Assembly (NCBI RefSeq): GCF_028009165.1
Contig: NC_079244.1
Location: forward strand, 992,001-1,056,000
DNA from: Akanthomyces muscarius
Lineage: Eukaryota; Ascomycota; Sordariomycetes; Hypocreales; Cordycipitaceae
Direction of reading: 5' to 3'
DNA length: 64,000 nt
The notes below the pieces were generated by a model. That model did not search any database, was not told the DNA's origin, and was given only the letters and a program-made list of their open reading frames with translations. Shown in pieces: positions 11,550-23,688 of this stretch. Every line of letters starts with the position of its first letter. Positions within the stretch are counted from its first letter, which is position 1. Both the position numbers and the translations under genes were made by a program.

Positions 11550-13539
11550 TCAAGCGCAGCCGCAGACGTTAAACTGCCCAACGCTCGGGTCGTGGTCGCT
11601 GACCTGGCCCGCGTCGTCCTGCCAGGTGTTGAGGTGCAGGTGCTCAAACTTGGCATTCTTGCGCAGGGCGTTGCTGGCGTACATGTGGTCTAGGGTCTGG
11701 CAGTTCATGTCAAAGAGGTAGCTGTAGCGCTCCGCAGGCGGCGTGCCGACAATGTCGTCCATGTTGGCCAGGCCCGACTTGTCGGCAAAGACGCGCATGG
11801 GCTGGACCTGGGCGAACTCGTTAAAGTCGCCGGCGGCAATAACACGTGCCTTGGGGTCCTTGGCGAGGATATCCGCAATAAAAGACTAGCTGGGGGTTAG
11901 CTTTGGTGGTGAATGTTAACAGGGACGTGGACTTACAGCAGCAGCTTCGTTTTGAGTGGTGCGCTTCTCAACGCCCTTGTTCACAGGAGGGCGCTGGTCG
12001 CCGTGGAGCGTGGACGAGCCGCCCTTGCTACCCATGTGCACATTGACGGTGAAGAAGACTTTGCCGCCCTTCTTGGCCTTCCACTGCGCGGCGAGGGGCT
12101 TGCGGCTATTGTCGTACGCCGTGTTGCTGGGGTCGATGCGGCCGGGGTTGTACTTGAGCGCCGGGCCGTCGAGGACCTGGTTGGCGTCGGTGCTGCCGCC
12201 CTGTTTGGGCTGGTAGAGGTCAAGAACATCAACGCGGTATAGGTACGCCTGGCGAATGTTGCCACCGGGCTGACCTCCATCCTGGTTGTTGACGGGATCG
12301 ACATTGGTAAAGTTGTAAGCCACGCCAGACTCCTTTTGCAAGGCATCCGTCAAAGTTCCGAGCGTGAGGCTGGCCGACGTGACACCGTCGTTGGTGGGAC
12401 CGGAGTCGTCCTGGACCTCTTGCAGGAAGATGAGATCGGGGAGTCGGAGCTTGTGGACAATCTGGTCGACAACCCGGGGCAGATGGGCCGAGTCGGGGGC
12501 CAGGTTCTCTGCGTTGTACGAGGCGACGGTGACGCCTTTGCAGTTGCCCGTGCTGTTAAAAGCAATGGGAGGGAACTCGGTGCTAGCCTCGACAACGGGG
12601 GCGATGGCGGTAAGCGGAAGCAGGCGGTAAAAGCCAAAGGCGTTGTAGACGACGCCGGTCACGTCGCCAAGGTAATCGCCGAGCTTGGTGTTGTTGGGGT
12701 TCTGCGAGCCATCGAGGGGCGAGCCAATGGTGATTGTCTCGGGGTTGGCATCTGGCGCGAATTAGTGAGAAATTATACAACTGGGCCGCTGCGGTCCTCA
12801 CCTCCTTCAAGCATGGTGATGCCGCCGTGAGCATTGACGCCCGTCGCGTTCCAGTTGCCGCGCACCCAGACATCGCCGAAGCGGTTGGGACGGCTAGTCT
12901 GGTACGCGCCCTTGACGGTGACGAGCTCGCCGAGCAGACTCTGCCAAAAGTCGAGGCCGTACTTGGTCGGGTCGAGGGTGGGGTTGGACTCGGAGACGAG
13001 ATTAACAGCATTGGGAACACCAAAGATGCCACCGACATCGAGGCCGGAGTAGTCCTGCGTCGGGGGCGAGAGCGTGTCGACAGCAATGACAAGAGGCTTG
13101 ACCGGGTTGCCGCTAGAGCGAACGACGACGTTGGTGGGACGGCTGAGCTCGGTGAGCTGAATGTAGTTTTTGTTGGATCTGCAGTCCTTCGATTAGCACT
13201 TGCAATTGCAGCATCCGCGATTAAACTTTGTCCTCACCTGTACATCTCGATGCGGCCGTCGAGCGAGATCAAGTCGCCGACCTTGACGCTGCTGATGATG
13301 TTTTTGCCAAAGACGTAGAGACCCTCCGAGGTGCGCGCATCGTCATCCGGCTGCAGCGAGCGGAGCCAGATGCCATTGTCGTTGGACGCCGTAACGAGGC
13401 CGGTGACGTTGGTGACGTTTTGCCCGTTCAGCGGCGACACAAACTTGTTGCCGTTGATCTCGGCGATGGTGGCGGCAGCGATCGAGGTGGCGGCGGTCAG
13501 CACTGCGCCTAAGACGCGACCCAGAGTCGCGGGCTTCAT
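11550..13539 (-). CDS. Secreted endonuclease/exonuclease/phosphatase-family nuclease
   Basis: Complement of join(11550..11885,11937..12751,12802..13178,13238..13539), 609 aa. A signal peptide covers residues 1 to about 23 (ending SIAAAT). An N-terminal beta-rich region with VTGLVTASNDNGIWLRS resembles the OB-like part of ExeM-type extracellular nucleases. The C-terminal half is a DNase I-like catalytic domain with NAENLAPDS (Asn), FLQEVQDDS (Glu), NVHMGSKGG, AAGDFNEF (Asp and Asn) and SDHDPSVG (Asp-His). It probably degrades extracellular nucleic acid for phosphate or nitrogen, or host extracellular DNA; this is inferred from family and secretion. The last intron needs acceptor GCTAG rather than the earlier CCCCAG, which would leave an in-frame TAG. 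Introns are 51, 50 and 59 nt. Confidence 0.92.
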
Positions 13540-15252
13540 TGTCGATTTTTCTTTTGGCAGCGTACCTGGGTAGTCGATGCTGAGAACGTCGGCGAAAGGG
13601 AACGGTGGTGTGTATGTACCTTGGGAGCCTATTTGTATGTATGCTCCCCCCCCGGATGCTACCCTCCTCCGCATCCCGTCTCGTCACCGAAGAAATCCAA
13701 TAAGGACTTATCAATGGCCATGGCAGCTTTCAGCTACGCAGCTGGAACTAATGCAGACGGCGCCCCTCTTGGATTTCTTGGCTCGCTCTTGATGGCGTTT
13801 TTGGCGCGGGACGGACCAGAAACGTGGGCTTGGCCAGCTCTCTCACGGCGCGGGGAGAGGACAGCTCGGGGGTCTGAGCCATCTGCATTGGTGAAGTTTA
13901 GTTGCGAACCAAATAGTCTCTGAAGTAATCGTCCCATTGTGACGGATGCGTTTTGCTGGTTTTTTTCTCGGTCTAGTCGCGAGCACGCCGTTTGGTCTCC
14001 TGTCGATCTGCCTGTTTGGTGTCAACGTTTGCCTTGGGGTGGTGCATCGATCGGCGGACGCCGATGAGGGGAAAGACGAGACAGACAGGCACAGGCGTCG
14101 AACATGCTTAATTTAGCGGGTTGCCTGCAGCGGGTTACAGCGGCCTATCCGCTGCGAGAAGCCCCCAAGAGGCGTCGAAAGGCGCAAACGGACCCCACTA
14201 AATGCCGCTGAAGCTCAGGTCCAGGCCGCCACGTTGGTCCGCTAAGATGCCTGCGTTGCTTCACGTGTTGCGTCCTCCTGTCGAGCGGCTTGCAGGGCTC
14301 TGGCTCCCTTTTGATTCGATAGGCGCCATTTTTGATTAATCCAATGGCGAGGCTCGCAGTCATTATGCATCATATGCCTTAACAAAGCTTGATACTTGAT
14401 AGCATGATTTTTCCAAGTCGAGCTTGGCGCTATTCCTTTTCACGACACACCAACGGGGGAATAGCACACGTGCAATACTGCCAATTTCGGGCATTGGTAG
14501 TCTGAGGAACTGGTAGCCAATTTTGGTCTTGTACGAGATTGCATTAGATGATATCAAAGTTGATGACTATTAATGGCTAGGATATACTGGTGGATATGGC
14601 GGCAGTTGGTGCAACTGTTTAGTGCCGACAATGTCGGGTGGAATTAGCCTAACAGTATCGCAAGTTTGACCCTTCACAGGCAATCACTTTGCTGCCCTGT
14701 CTCTCAGCCGTCTCAGACGACGAGAGACGAATTTATCATGAATTATTCAATCTCATTAGCCTCCTCACTAACCTCTTATGATTTCATAACGGCCAACGAA
14801 TATCAGCTTTCTCGGTTGATAACTAGTCAAAGTCCACCTTTTGCTCCACAGCACCTATACAAATCCACGACCATATCACGTCCTGTCCCGTATCCCGATG
14901 GTCCCGTGCAACTTTGAAAAGAAAAGTTAAAAAACAAACTCAGTTCTCAGATGATGCAGAGAGATGCTGGGGTCACGTTGGGTAGCAAACTGCGGTTTTG
15001 TTTCATTAAACTAATCCCTTTCGACCCCACCATTGTCTTAGACGATCTGTTGTGGTCCTTTCCGTCCAAGACATCCCTACGTCAACTCATCCCGTGTTGC
15101 AGTGATGGGTCTATATAACAACCGATTCTGCCCCTTTAAATCGCTACTATCGTGCTAGCAGTCGTTTTCCTTTGCTCTTTGCCCGTTTCACGACCGAGCG
15201 TGCCATAGCCACCACCTCTCTTCCAAACTTCCCTCATCTCACTTACACGGCC
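13540..15252. other. Intergenic region between divergent secreted-protein genes
   Basis: About 1.7 kb with no gene that I can support. It serves as a shared upstream region for the nuclease (minus) and the NADase (plus). A C9 run lies near 13647, and a TATA box sits near the right end. Confidence 0.6.
15112..15118 (+). promoter_or_regulatory. TATA box of the NADase gene
   Basis: TATATAA lies 135 nt before the ATG at 15253, with pyrimidine-rich sequence between them. Confidence 0.5.
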
Positions 15253-16049
15253 ATGAAGTTCGTCACCACCTTCCTCCTGCCCTGCCTCGCCGGCGCGTCG
15301 GCCTTGAATGGCCTGCCCGACGACAAGCCCGACACCACCGTCGGCGGCAAAGTCTGCGACTGCAAGGGCGCCGCTGCCAGCACCGGCACCAACGCCACCG
15401 ACTACCTCTGCGGCGACAAGCGCCTCGGCCCCAAGCAGCTGCCCACGAAGCTGCCCCTAGGAAGCTTCGTCGCGAGCTACAACCGTCTTGGAAACGACGA
15501 CGTCTCCGTCGAGGAGTTCCTCGGGGCCTGGACGGGACCCGACGGCCGCTACAAGTACCCCCCGCAGAATGGCTTCACGCTCGACGTCAATGGCGACGCG
15601 GTGAACGGGACACTGCAGCTCGAGGTTGGCACGCTTCTGGATCGCTTCGGCAGTGAGTATGGTAAGTGACAGACGGATATATCCTCTTTGACCAGTTGAT
15701 GATGTATCGTACTGACACCCCACAAGGCACCTACGTCTCGGCGGCCAGCGCCCCATTCTCGCAGCGCTCCCTCCCGCCGTCCAGCCTCGACACGGACCCC
15801 AGCAACCCAGATTTCCCCTACGGATACCACCTGTACAAGGTCATTCGCCCGTTCAGCGTCGTTGGAGGGCCGATTGCGCCGTGGTTTGGCCAGCCCGGTC
15901 TGGGCGCGCAGTTTTACACTGGCGGCGTGGGCAACATCATGAAGCTGATTGCCGACGGCTTCATTGAGCGTCAAGATCCGTCGATCCTGGTGACTCGCTC
16001 GCAGGGCGCCTGCACTCAGCCGACGGCGGAATCATATGGAAGAAGATAA
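15253..16049 (+). CDS. Secreted TNT-domain NAD(P)+ glycohydrolase (surface NADase type)
   Basis: join(15253..15661,15727..16049), 243 aa. A signal peptide (about residues 1-17) is followed by a Cys-containing N-terminal part (KVCDCKG, YLCGDK) and, from about residue 135, a TNT domain: GTYVSAASAPFSQRSLPP, then YHLYKVIRPFSVVGGPIAPWF and GQPGLGAQF. The Arg of SQRS and the Gln residues of the GQPG..AQF block are the kind of conserved polar residues this fold uses to cleave NAD+ to nicotinamide and ADP-ribose. Length and layout fit the fungal surface NADases described from Aspergillus conidia. The role is likely in competition or host interaction. The 65-nt intron (GTAAGT..CAAG) joins EYG to TYVS in phase 1. 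It is complete, with no break seen. Confidence 0.88.
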
Positions 16050-16274
16050 GGTCATAGGATATGGGCGACCTTGGACCGCAGCTAGCCCTGATCAAAGATG
16101 ATGTCAAGTCCCATGATGGACCAAAAGCGCATGAAGGCACTAGGGATAGTCTAGCTTGAATGCAGCAGCGTTACGTATTCGGACATTATATAAAAAATAC
16201 TACAGCGATGAACCAAAATGCAGATACCCTCCTAACTCCTAAAATGCCCATAAACACTCCCAATTCCCATACAA

Positions 16275-18179
16275 TCAGTACCCAAAGTCCTCCCAGACCA
16301 CATCCTCCCCATCCAGCCAATCCTGCAACGCCCTCAGCAGCGTCGGCCCCGTACAGAGATAAAACTTGGTCTTCTTCCCTCGCCCTCCGCCCAGCTTCTT
16401 GACATCTCCCTCTCCGATCCTCCTAAACTCGATCCCCTTGACGCCTTGCTGCCGTATCCTCTCCACCACCTCCGCATCCCCATCACTTCCCGACACAAAC
16501 ACCGTCGTCTTGGCCGCCAATCCCTCAATCCGCGCAAACGTATCCTCCGCCAGCGCCAAGTCCCTGCTGTTGAGACTCCAGAGCAGCGTCAGCGGCACGT
16601 CGGCGTCCAGCACGCCACGCGCTTGCGCCAGCAGCGGCGTGATGCCGACGCCGCCGGCCACAAAGACGGGAGTTGTGGTTCCTGAGGAAGCAGTCGTGGG
16701 CAGGTGAAAGGAGGACGCGCCGCCAAAGCCCAGCACGGGAAGCTTGAGCGGCACACGCATGTTCTGCCTCCAGAGCAGCCCCGTCGCGGGGCCATTCCTC
16801 CGCGCCGTAATCTGCATCTGCACTTTTCCTTTACCTGCGCTCGGTGGTAGTGGTGGGTTGGACACGGTAAACGTGCGCACAAAGTCGTCGTTCAAGCTCT
16901 GCGGATCGTCGTCGCGCATGTGCGCGTATCCATGATTCAGCTCCTCGCCAAAGTCCAGCGTCACATGCTGTCCGGCCACCCACCGCATCTTGTCCGCCTT
17001 CTCTCCCTCCCCGTCCAGCGTAAACGTGAAGCGGCTCACCGTCGGCGTCAGCGCCTCTCTGTGCGTCAGGGTCGCCGTCATATCCGGCCGCTCGACTGCA
17101 AGAATCTTCGCTTCGCTCTGCTCGGCGAGGAGGTGCCGCACGGGCGGGTTGTAGGGCGACCGCTCGAGGGGCGTCCCGAGAAACGGCAGGCCGCGGCGCA
17201 CGAAGCACGCGGAGGAAACGGTGACTTTAACAGCGAGCTGGGTGCGCGCGATGACGGAGGCGGCGGCGGCGCCAACGAGGATGGAGGCGGTACCGGTGAG
17301 GTACAGCACGTCGGCGGTGGCAAAGTCAGGCACGACGATGCCGACAAGCGGGTTGACTCTGAGGTTACCGAGGGTCTGATACAAGCGGTTTCCGGAATCT
17401 ATAGACAAAAACAAAATCAGCATCTCCAACGTTATCATTTGCGAGAAAAAAATGGCTCACTTACACTCTGGGTAGACGAGGACGGCCTCGTCGGCTTCAT
17501 TCTTCAGCACCCGCACAAACCCTGCCGGGCCGCCTCTGTGATTCGTGTCCATGGTGTTGCCATCCGTGCTCGACAAGAAGAACATGTCCGCCTTGTCCAG
17601 CAATCCCACCGCTTCTCCCGGCAGCACCCTCCCGTGCTTATCCTCCACCACCTCCGTATCCGCACCATACGCCCTCGGCGCCACGCGCTTCTTGTTCAGG
17701 TACTTGGGGCAGTTCCCCAAGCTCTCCGTCACTAAGAACGCCATCTGCAGCTTATCCTCCTCCCTCGTCCCGGCCACCATCGAGCCCATGAGCTTGACCC
17801 TGTCCCTGCTCTCCAGGTCCACTGCCAGCGCTGCCATCATCTTGCCCCTTCCGCCATTCGGCTGCACCACGCCCCCCCGCGCCGCATCACCGCCCCAGAG
17901 CGCATGGTACACCGGATCGTGCGCCGCGTCCACGGAGCTGTTGAGCCCGAGCACGTCCTGCGCAATCGGCTCTGCGAAGCCCCGCGCGCCGCCCCAGAGC
18001 GTCGTCCACGGCTGGCCTGCAGCATCGAGCGTGCCGACGGCCACGAGCGGCGACTCGACGACGCGCAGGCCGTACGACGGCGGAAGCCCCGCCGCGGTCG
18101 GGTTCCGGCCGGGCGGCACCTTGAGCAAGGACCGCATGGCGGTCTCGCCTTCGTGAAAGGTCTCTAGTCGCGCAGGCAT
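16275..18179 (-). CDS. PNPOx-like / ferredoxin-reductase-like fusion flavoprotein
   Basis: Complement of join(16275..17398,17465..18179), 612 aa. The N-terminal part (to about residue 270) is a pyridoxamine-phosphate-oxidase-like FMN domain: FHEGETAMRSLL, SPLVAVGTLDAAGQPWTTLWGG, DMFFLSST. The C-terminal part is an FNR-type module: FAD motif VRTFTVSNPP, nucleotide-binding GGVGITPLLAQA, FYLCTGPTLL, and the terminal WEDFGY. The plant-type 2Fe-2S domain often seen downstream is absent. It is probably a soluble NAD(P)H-dependent oxidoreductase; the substrate is unknown. I start at ATG 18179, 8 residues before FHEGE, as in family members; an in-frame ATG at 18290 would add a hydrophobic 37-residue extension. 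The 66-nt intron (GTAAGT..ATAG) joins VYPE to YSGNRLYQTLG. Confidence 0.88.
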
Positions 18180-18924
18180 GCTGTCGAGTGTTGCATGTCC
18201 GTAGTAAAGGTCGTCAGTGTTGGGTTGGAATATCAGATTGGGCTGCAGAAGGTGTGGGATCAATGCGAGTATGGATGAATTTACACGCATGAGGGGAAAT
18301 GGCGAGAAGGAGGTTAAAATATCAGGCGAGCAATGACGATGTAGGGTTTGTCTCAATGGCGCGCCCGAAGCTTATGAAATCCAAGCACTGGACACGGGCG
18401 TCCATTGGCCAGAATCAGCCTCCGGCAAGTAATGGTGGCATTGCATCGCCGTTTTGGAATAAGCAGATGTCAAGGCTAGGGCGCTGGGTTACAAATCAAA
18501 CCGAGTTAGCTTGCCAGTTTCCAGCGTGCCCCGCCAGCTCATCTATCCAAACCTGGCGAAGTGTGCGGCTATGTGTGGAATCATTTTCGTGGCTTGCATG
18601 GGGAACTTCTAGCCAGCCCGGCTTACGCGAAGAGTGAGAGGCATATTTAACAGTCATAATGCAGTTGATGTATCAAGGAAAAAACGATGGTATTGATGAG
18701 GCGGCTATAATCTTCATGTACTATCCTGTAATGCAGCTCACCGTCGTAACTGCCCGCTTTATATGCGTGGGTTGGGTATCATAACGTGGTGCATGGTCGG
18801 CTCTTCCTGGCCACTCGTAAATCTCCAAATTCTAAAAAGAATGATAAAGGGGGCATACCTGCCTCTCCCTGACAACTCCAAAATCCCCAAATATGAAACG
18901 AATGATTGATCTCAAACAGAACTC
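18180..18924. other. Promoter of the flavoprotein gene and 3' flank of the KCH gene
   Basis: Both flanking genes are on the minus strand. No ORF of note and no distinct element is seen apart from AT-rich 3'-type sequence at 18830-18920. Confidence 0.6.
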
Positions 18925-21003
18925 TTAGTATTGGTACCTCTGTCCGTTGTTGAATTGCGCTTCCAAGTCATATGCCTGTGGATTGTTGCGCTGGCTGGGC
19001 GGAACCCAGCGTCCATTTGCAAATTCCTCGCCAGTGTTGCTGCGCTGAATCGGAGCAAAGGGTGCATTTTGCGCGGGCGGACCCCGTTGGAAATACGGAT
19101 CGGTTGTTGCTGCCCGGACAGGCACCGGACCAGTCACGGATCTCTGTGCCGGATGCATCGGCCCACTCGGAAGCGCAGACCCCATTGTAGCACTGCGAAC
19201 CGGCGGGAGCATTGGAATTCCGTACTGCTCGGCGGAATATGGGTTTCCCGCGGCAGGGCTCTGTGGTCTCACGTTGGGGTTATATGGTCGAAATTGTTTT
19301 TGAGATGGTGCTTGCATGCCTCGTTGAGGTGCAGCGTTGGCGGCCCCCTGACGGAATGCGTGCTCTGACCCATCTACTGAGTCGCCCATTGACGAAACCG
19401 AATGGGAACCAACGCTCCGTTGCGAGTTAGACGGCCCAAGTCCAAATCGAGAAGATTCTTCACCCAGCACGGGCATGGAACCCAAAGCGGCGCCAGGAAT
19501 CGACGGGCCGCCTCCAGGCCCAGTGGGACGCTGCATACCAGGTCGAGGAGTGGGAGCATTGCCGTATGGATATTGAGTCCCCGTTCCGGCCCGCGAGGCT
19601 TGGCTGTGCTGTGAGTTGGCTGTTCCAGGGCGTTGAGGCACCATGCCAGGAGCCGGGCCTCGCTGCGACATGGCGGTGCTAGGACGTTGCAGCGGCATTA
19701 CACCGGAAGCTTGACTGCGTTGCGACATGGCGGTGCCGGGACGCTGTGGCGGTATCATGGGTGGCTGAATCGGCGCGGGCCCGTAACCCATATCTGCCGC
19801 GGCGCTCATCAGAGGCACATTGGGAGAGTAGCTGGAATCGGAGCCATTCGTTTCACTGCGGGTCAGAGCAGCTCTGTTCATGCTGCTCAGCTCGATACCA
19901 CCAGGGGTGCTGGGGCGAGTTTGGTAGCCGGGCAGCGTGCTTCCAGTGTCGGCCCGGTTGAGCATGGGCATGCCTGGTAGCTTGTCGTCGGCGAGGGCAA
20001 TATCGGGCAAGGTAGCAGCACGCTCTGGCTGCAACTTTTCGCCAGTCACCTTGTAATACTTGGCCTCTGCCTTCATCTTTTTGGCTTCATTCTTGGCAAA
20101 CGCTTTGTTGATTTTCTTGTTGACGATACTTAGCAGCGCCTTGTTGACCTTGCGTTCGCAGTAGCCGGTTAGACCCCCGTCGGCTTTGGGGATCCAATAA
20201 AACAGAAACGTGACGTAAAAGATGACGGCGACAAGGAGGAAGATGAGAGCAAATGCCCAGACCACAAAGGTAAAGGCCATGCCAGACAAAATGGCTGCTT
20301 GGCGGTAGTCTTCCTGGGCGAGAATCTTGACCTTGTCAAAGAAGCCAAGGAAAGCGCCATCAACAGATTTTGCTTGGGTGGCGAGCTTGGCTTCGTAGAC
20401 AGATTTGAGCGTGAAGGCGTTGATGACCTGGCGAGGGCCGGAGCAGACCAGTACGCGGATCCAAGCTGGGACATGTTAGCAAACAATTGAGCATGGAAAG
20501 GAGGGCGACTTACATTTGAAACTGAAGTAAGTAAACAAAGCAATGTAATGGGCTCCCTTTTTGCTCTTGGTAAGGGAAGCAAAGACCAAGAATCGGCGCC
20601 ATCCCTGTGCTTTGCCAAAGCGAACCGACTCCCAACGAACAGCCAGGGGATCCATGTACGACTCGGCAATGTTGTTTCGCTTGATGACACGGGTAGCGCG
20701 GATGGCCTCGTAGCCAAGATTGATAAAGGACAGGATGATGCAGATGGAAAATATCCATTTGGAGACATCAAAAGAAATGGTTGGTTTGATGGCCGAAGAC
20801 CACCTGTTGAAGGCAATCAGCTGCACGGCGGTAAAGCTGTCAATCGAGTAGACGGCAATGGAGATGATGAGGGAGAAGTAGAGATAGCCGTAGGCAAAGG
20901 GAGTGCCACACCCAGAGGCCTTGAAATCCTGGAGGTTGATGTAGTCCCATTTCTGCTGGGCAAACTCGCGCGTCACCTTCTTTCGGTTTCCGCAACAACC
21001 CAT
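18925..21003 (-). CDS. KCH-family fungal potassium channel/transporter (Kch1/Prm6-like)
   Basis: Complement of join(18925..20465,20514..21003), 676 aa. It starts MGCCGNRKK, as KCH proteins do, and contains KWDYINLQDFKASGCGTPFAYGYLYFS followed by hydrophobic segments near residues 38-58, 85-105 and 150-165 and a strong one near 215-255 (AFTFVVWAFALIFLLVAVIF). KCH proteins of yeast mediate K+ influx at the plasma membrane and activate the calcium response to pheromone or ER stress. The second half is a long Pro/Gln/Ser/Arg-rich cytosolic tail without predicted structure, including three imperfect repeats of the type QRPGTAMSQRSQAS at about 19587-19746. The 48-nt intron (GTAAGT..CCAG) keeps phase 1. 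Confidence 0.88.
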
Positions 21004-23688
21004 GATTACTGCCGGCCAGCCAGACAAGGAATTATGATATGAGACGAGATGAAATCAACGACGGAGAAAAGGTCGAAGGATGGCTTGATGATTGGAAACG
21101 GGCCTGCCGATAGCACGAGTCGTCTTCGCCTGCGAAGGGTCGACTGCGCTTGTGAGGGTATAGTAGAGAAGAGCGTGAGTGAATGTGGAAGCGTGATATC
21201 GAAGTCGCAGCGCGCGAGTCAAAGAAATGTCGGCGCAGTCGAATCGTGTTTCGAGCGTCGAAGAGTCGTCTTCATCGAATCAAGGTCGAGAGATAAACAT
21301 GCCGCGCAGAGGCAATGAATCACTCGGACCGGCCAGTGTGTCGCGGAAAGCTCAAACGTCGGAAGCGGGACTATTTCGGAATGCTGCCAAGTAAAGCGTC
21401 AAATAGATTGACGAAAAGTGAAAGTTGATAAAAAAAAAAAGGAAATAAACGGCCGAGTCTGCCAAGGACGTCTGGTTGACAATGGGCCAAGGCGTGTGCT
21501 GGGAATGGAGGCGGCGCACAGGTGCGCAAGGTGGTTGAAACCAGACGAGACGAGACGATGGGCGAATCGGCCTGCGAAGGAGGCTGAATGCGGAGAAAGA
21601 AAAAATCGAGCGCGATGAGCCAGCCTGGTGGGCTTGAGTAGACAAGGAGAAATGAGAAAAAGAGCGTGGCAAGTTGGGCAATTTGTTTGGAATGTATGGG
21701 CGTCAAGATGGAACAAACACGTTCGCGCGCGCAGAGGGAGGGAGGGGGGTGGACAGACGGACGACAAGACGGTTTGAGCGGGAGGGGGACTTGGCGGGCC
21801 TCTCTGGGGGTACCTGACCGATTAGCGGGAGTTGACTGGAGCTCGAGGGTCAGGGGTGCCAGTTTTAGGGCTTGAGGGCCTCTCCCTGGGCCTTCCGCAA
21901 GCAGTAAGTGAGCGGCGGCGGGCCAGCCAGGTGATGCAGCTCGCAGGGGTTCAGTCAGGGGTTTCAGCTGCTGATTGGCCCAAGACAAGCTTAGCGGCGG
22001 CCCCATCAGCGGGCTCCGTCCCTGTGGCTTTATCTCGCAGCGCCGTCCTTGCAGTGGTTGCAGTGGTTGCAGCGGCCTTTTCAGTGGGCTCGCCGTTTTG
22101 CTGGCGCCCGATTCCAGCACGAGGCTGGCCTCGTCTCTCCACACACCACAATGACGCCCACCCGCCCGCCATTCATCCTCCCTATTGTTCCCATTCCAGC
22201 AGACGCCAGGAACAGCCACGACAATACCGCAATCTCACCACCTGCAAACAAAAAGACGCAATCTAAATTTCGCAACGCAGTCCGCCATCCCTCCAGCCTC
22301 TTTCCGCATCTTCAGAAGACAGCGAAAACCGTCCGAGACAAAGTAAAAATTTGCAGGGTCCTGTTTCGCGCCATATTACTGTCCCTATATTCTCGCGCAA
22401 TCAGTGCATCACTCTGCGACGGCTTCTCCGTAAATACAGTGAACATGTACACTATGGCAGCATCATGGTCAACGAGGTACAAGTCAGCTTTGACTGTTTC
22501 CATGGGGAAAAAAAAAGAGCCATTAACATATGTACGGCCAAGCCTGCTTCCGATACGCCCAAACATCCGGCCTCAACCAACCAACCAACCACTCTCACGC
22601 CACTCTGCTCCAGCGACCCCATTGCCCATTCTCTTGAAACCATTGTGGCTCGCCCACCCTCACCTCATTCGTAGATCGCTTGACGCGCAACGTCACACAC
22701 CTCATGCATCTTCTCTCCGGCGTTTTACCCTTGCAGCCCTTTTTGTCATGCCTTTTCTTCTATTGATGCTCCTGCGTCCTGCTGTGCGACATATACTACC
22801 ACCAGTACTACATGCGCAACTAGTTATGCCGCTTACTCACGGGCGGCTAGCTGCATGATGTTTACTCTATGCATCGACATGCGACGCCTTCGACACCGAA
22901 TTTGCTTTTTAATGACATGCCTTGCTACCATGGACTTGTCTTCTGACGTGGCGAACATTTGGCCGTCGTCAGATCGAACCGGATGACAGCCTTGAATCTA
23001 TGTGCTTAGTTTAGTAGCTTAAGTCGGATCCCGTCATTCCAAATAATCGACGAGATCTCTCACTAGACACCAGCGACGGGTGTCCGTCTCTCGTCACTCC
23101 AGCGAATTTGCTCAATCTTGGAGGGCTCTTGCATGCTATCCAGTCCCAGGCATCTTACTCTTCATCAACGCAAATTGTGCAGAGTTGCGTGCCACCATCG
23201 GGCCTCGAGTTAAGGTGATGGCTTCATTCGACTACCGCCGATGGTCACTGCCTGCGGGAGGTTACGGGCAAGGGGCCAAAAGAACACGCCGATTAAGTAG
23301 AGACCGCGACTTATCATCTCTTATCGTTCTACCCTTTTTGCTATTATTCCATATTTCTCTCAATCTTAATACTTCTCTTGTTTTCCCCATTCTTCTGATT
23401 TTTCCCCAATTTATATTTTACAATAGCTGATAGCCTACTGGCAGCCACTACCACTGGCGTCACCACCGTGGCGGTGTCTCGCCTACCAGTGATGTTTCAG
23501 CTAAAGGCAGCTCACGACTGATCAACAAGAAACTACATAACAAATGCAAGGCTGTATTTTCTTCTCCGTTTCCTATATATACTTCTTTCAGGAAAGGTCG
23601 TTCTTAATAAGCGAACACACGAAGCCCTGCTCCCGCACTGCCGTTATCAGATTACGTGCCTTTTCCCTCCTACACTCGCAGGGACGCA
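21004..23688. other. Long upstream region of the KCH gene, no supported gene
   Basis: About 2.7 kb. Long open frames on both strands here (for example 22151-22858 plus and 21371-22219 minus) have low-complexity, proline-rich translations and no domain, so I treat them as chance. A short direct repeat of GCAGTGGTT (three units, the last imperfect) is at about 22051-22077. Purine-rich stretches near 21420-21740 are compatible with a long KCH 5' leader on the minus strand. Confidence 0.5.

Noticed and set aside
21371..22219. 282-codon open frame on minus upstream of the KCH gene
   Set aside because: Low-complexity Pro/Leu/Ser translation, no domain, lies in the likely promoter and leader; overlapping frames on both strands are also open, as expected of biased composition.
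22151..22858. Long plus-strand open frame (235 codons from ATG)
   Set aside because: No domain, Pro/Arg-rich shadow-like composition, no promoter or splice support.
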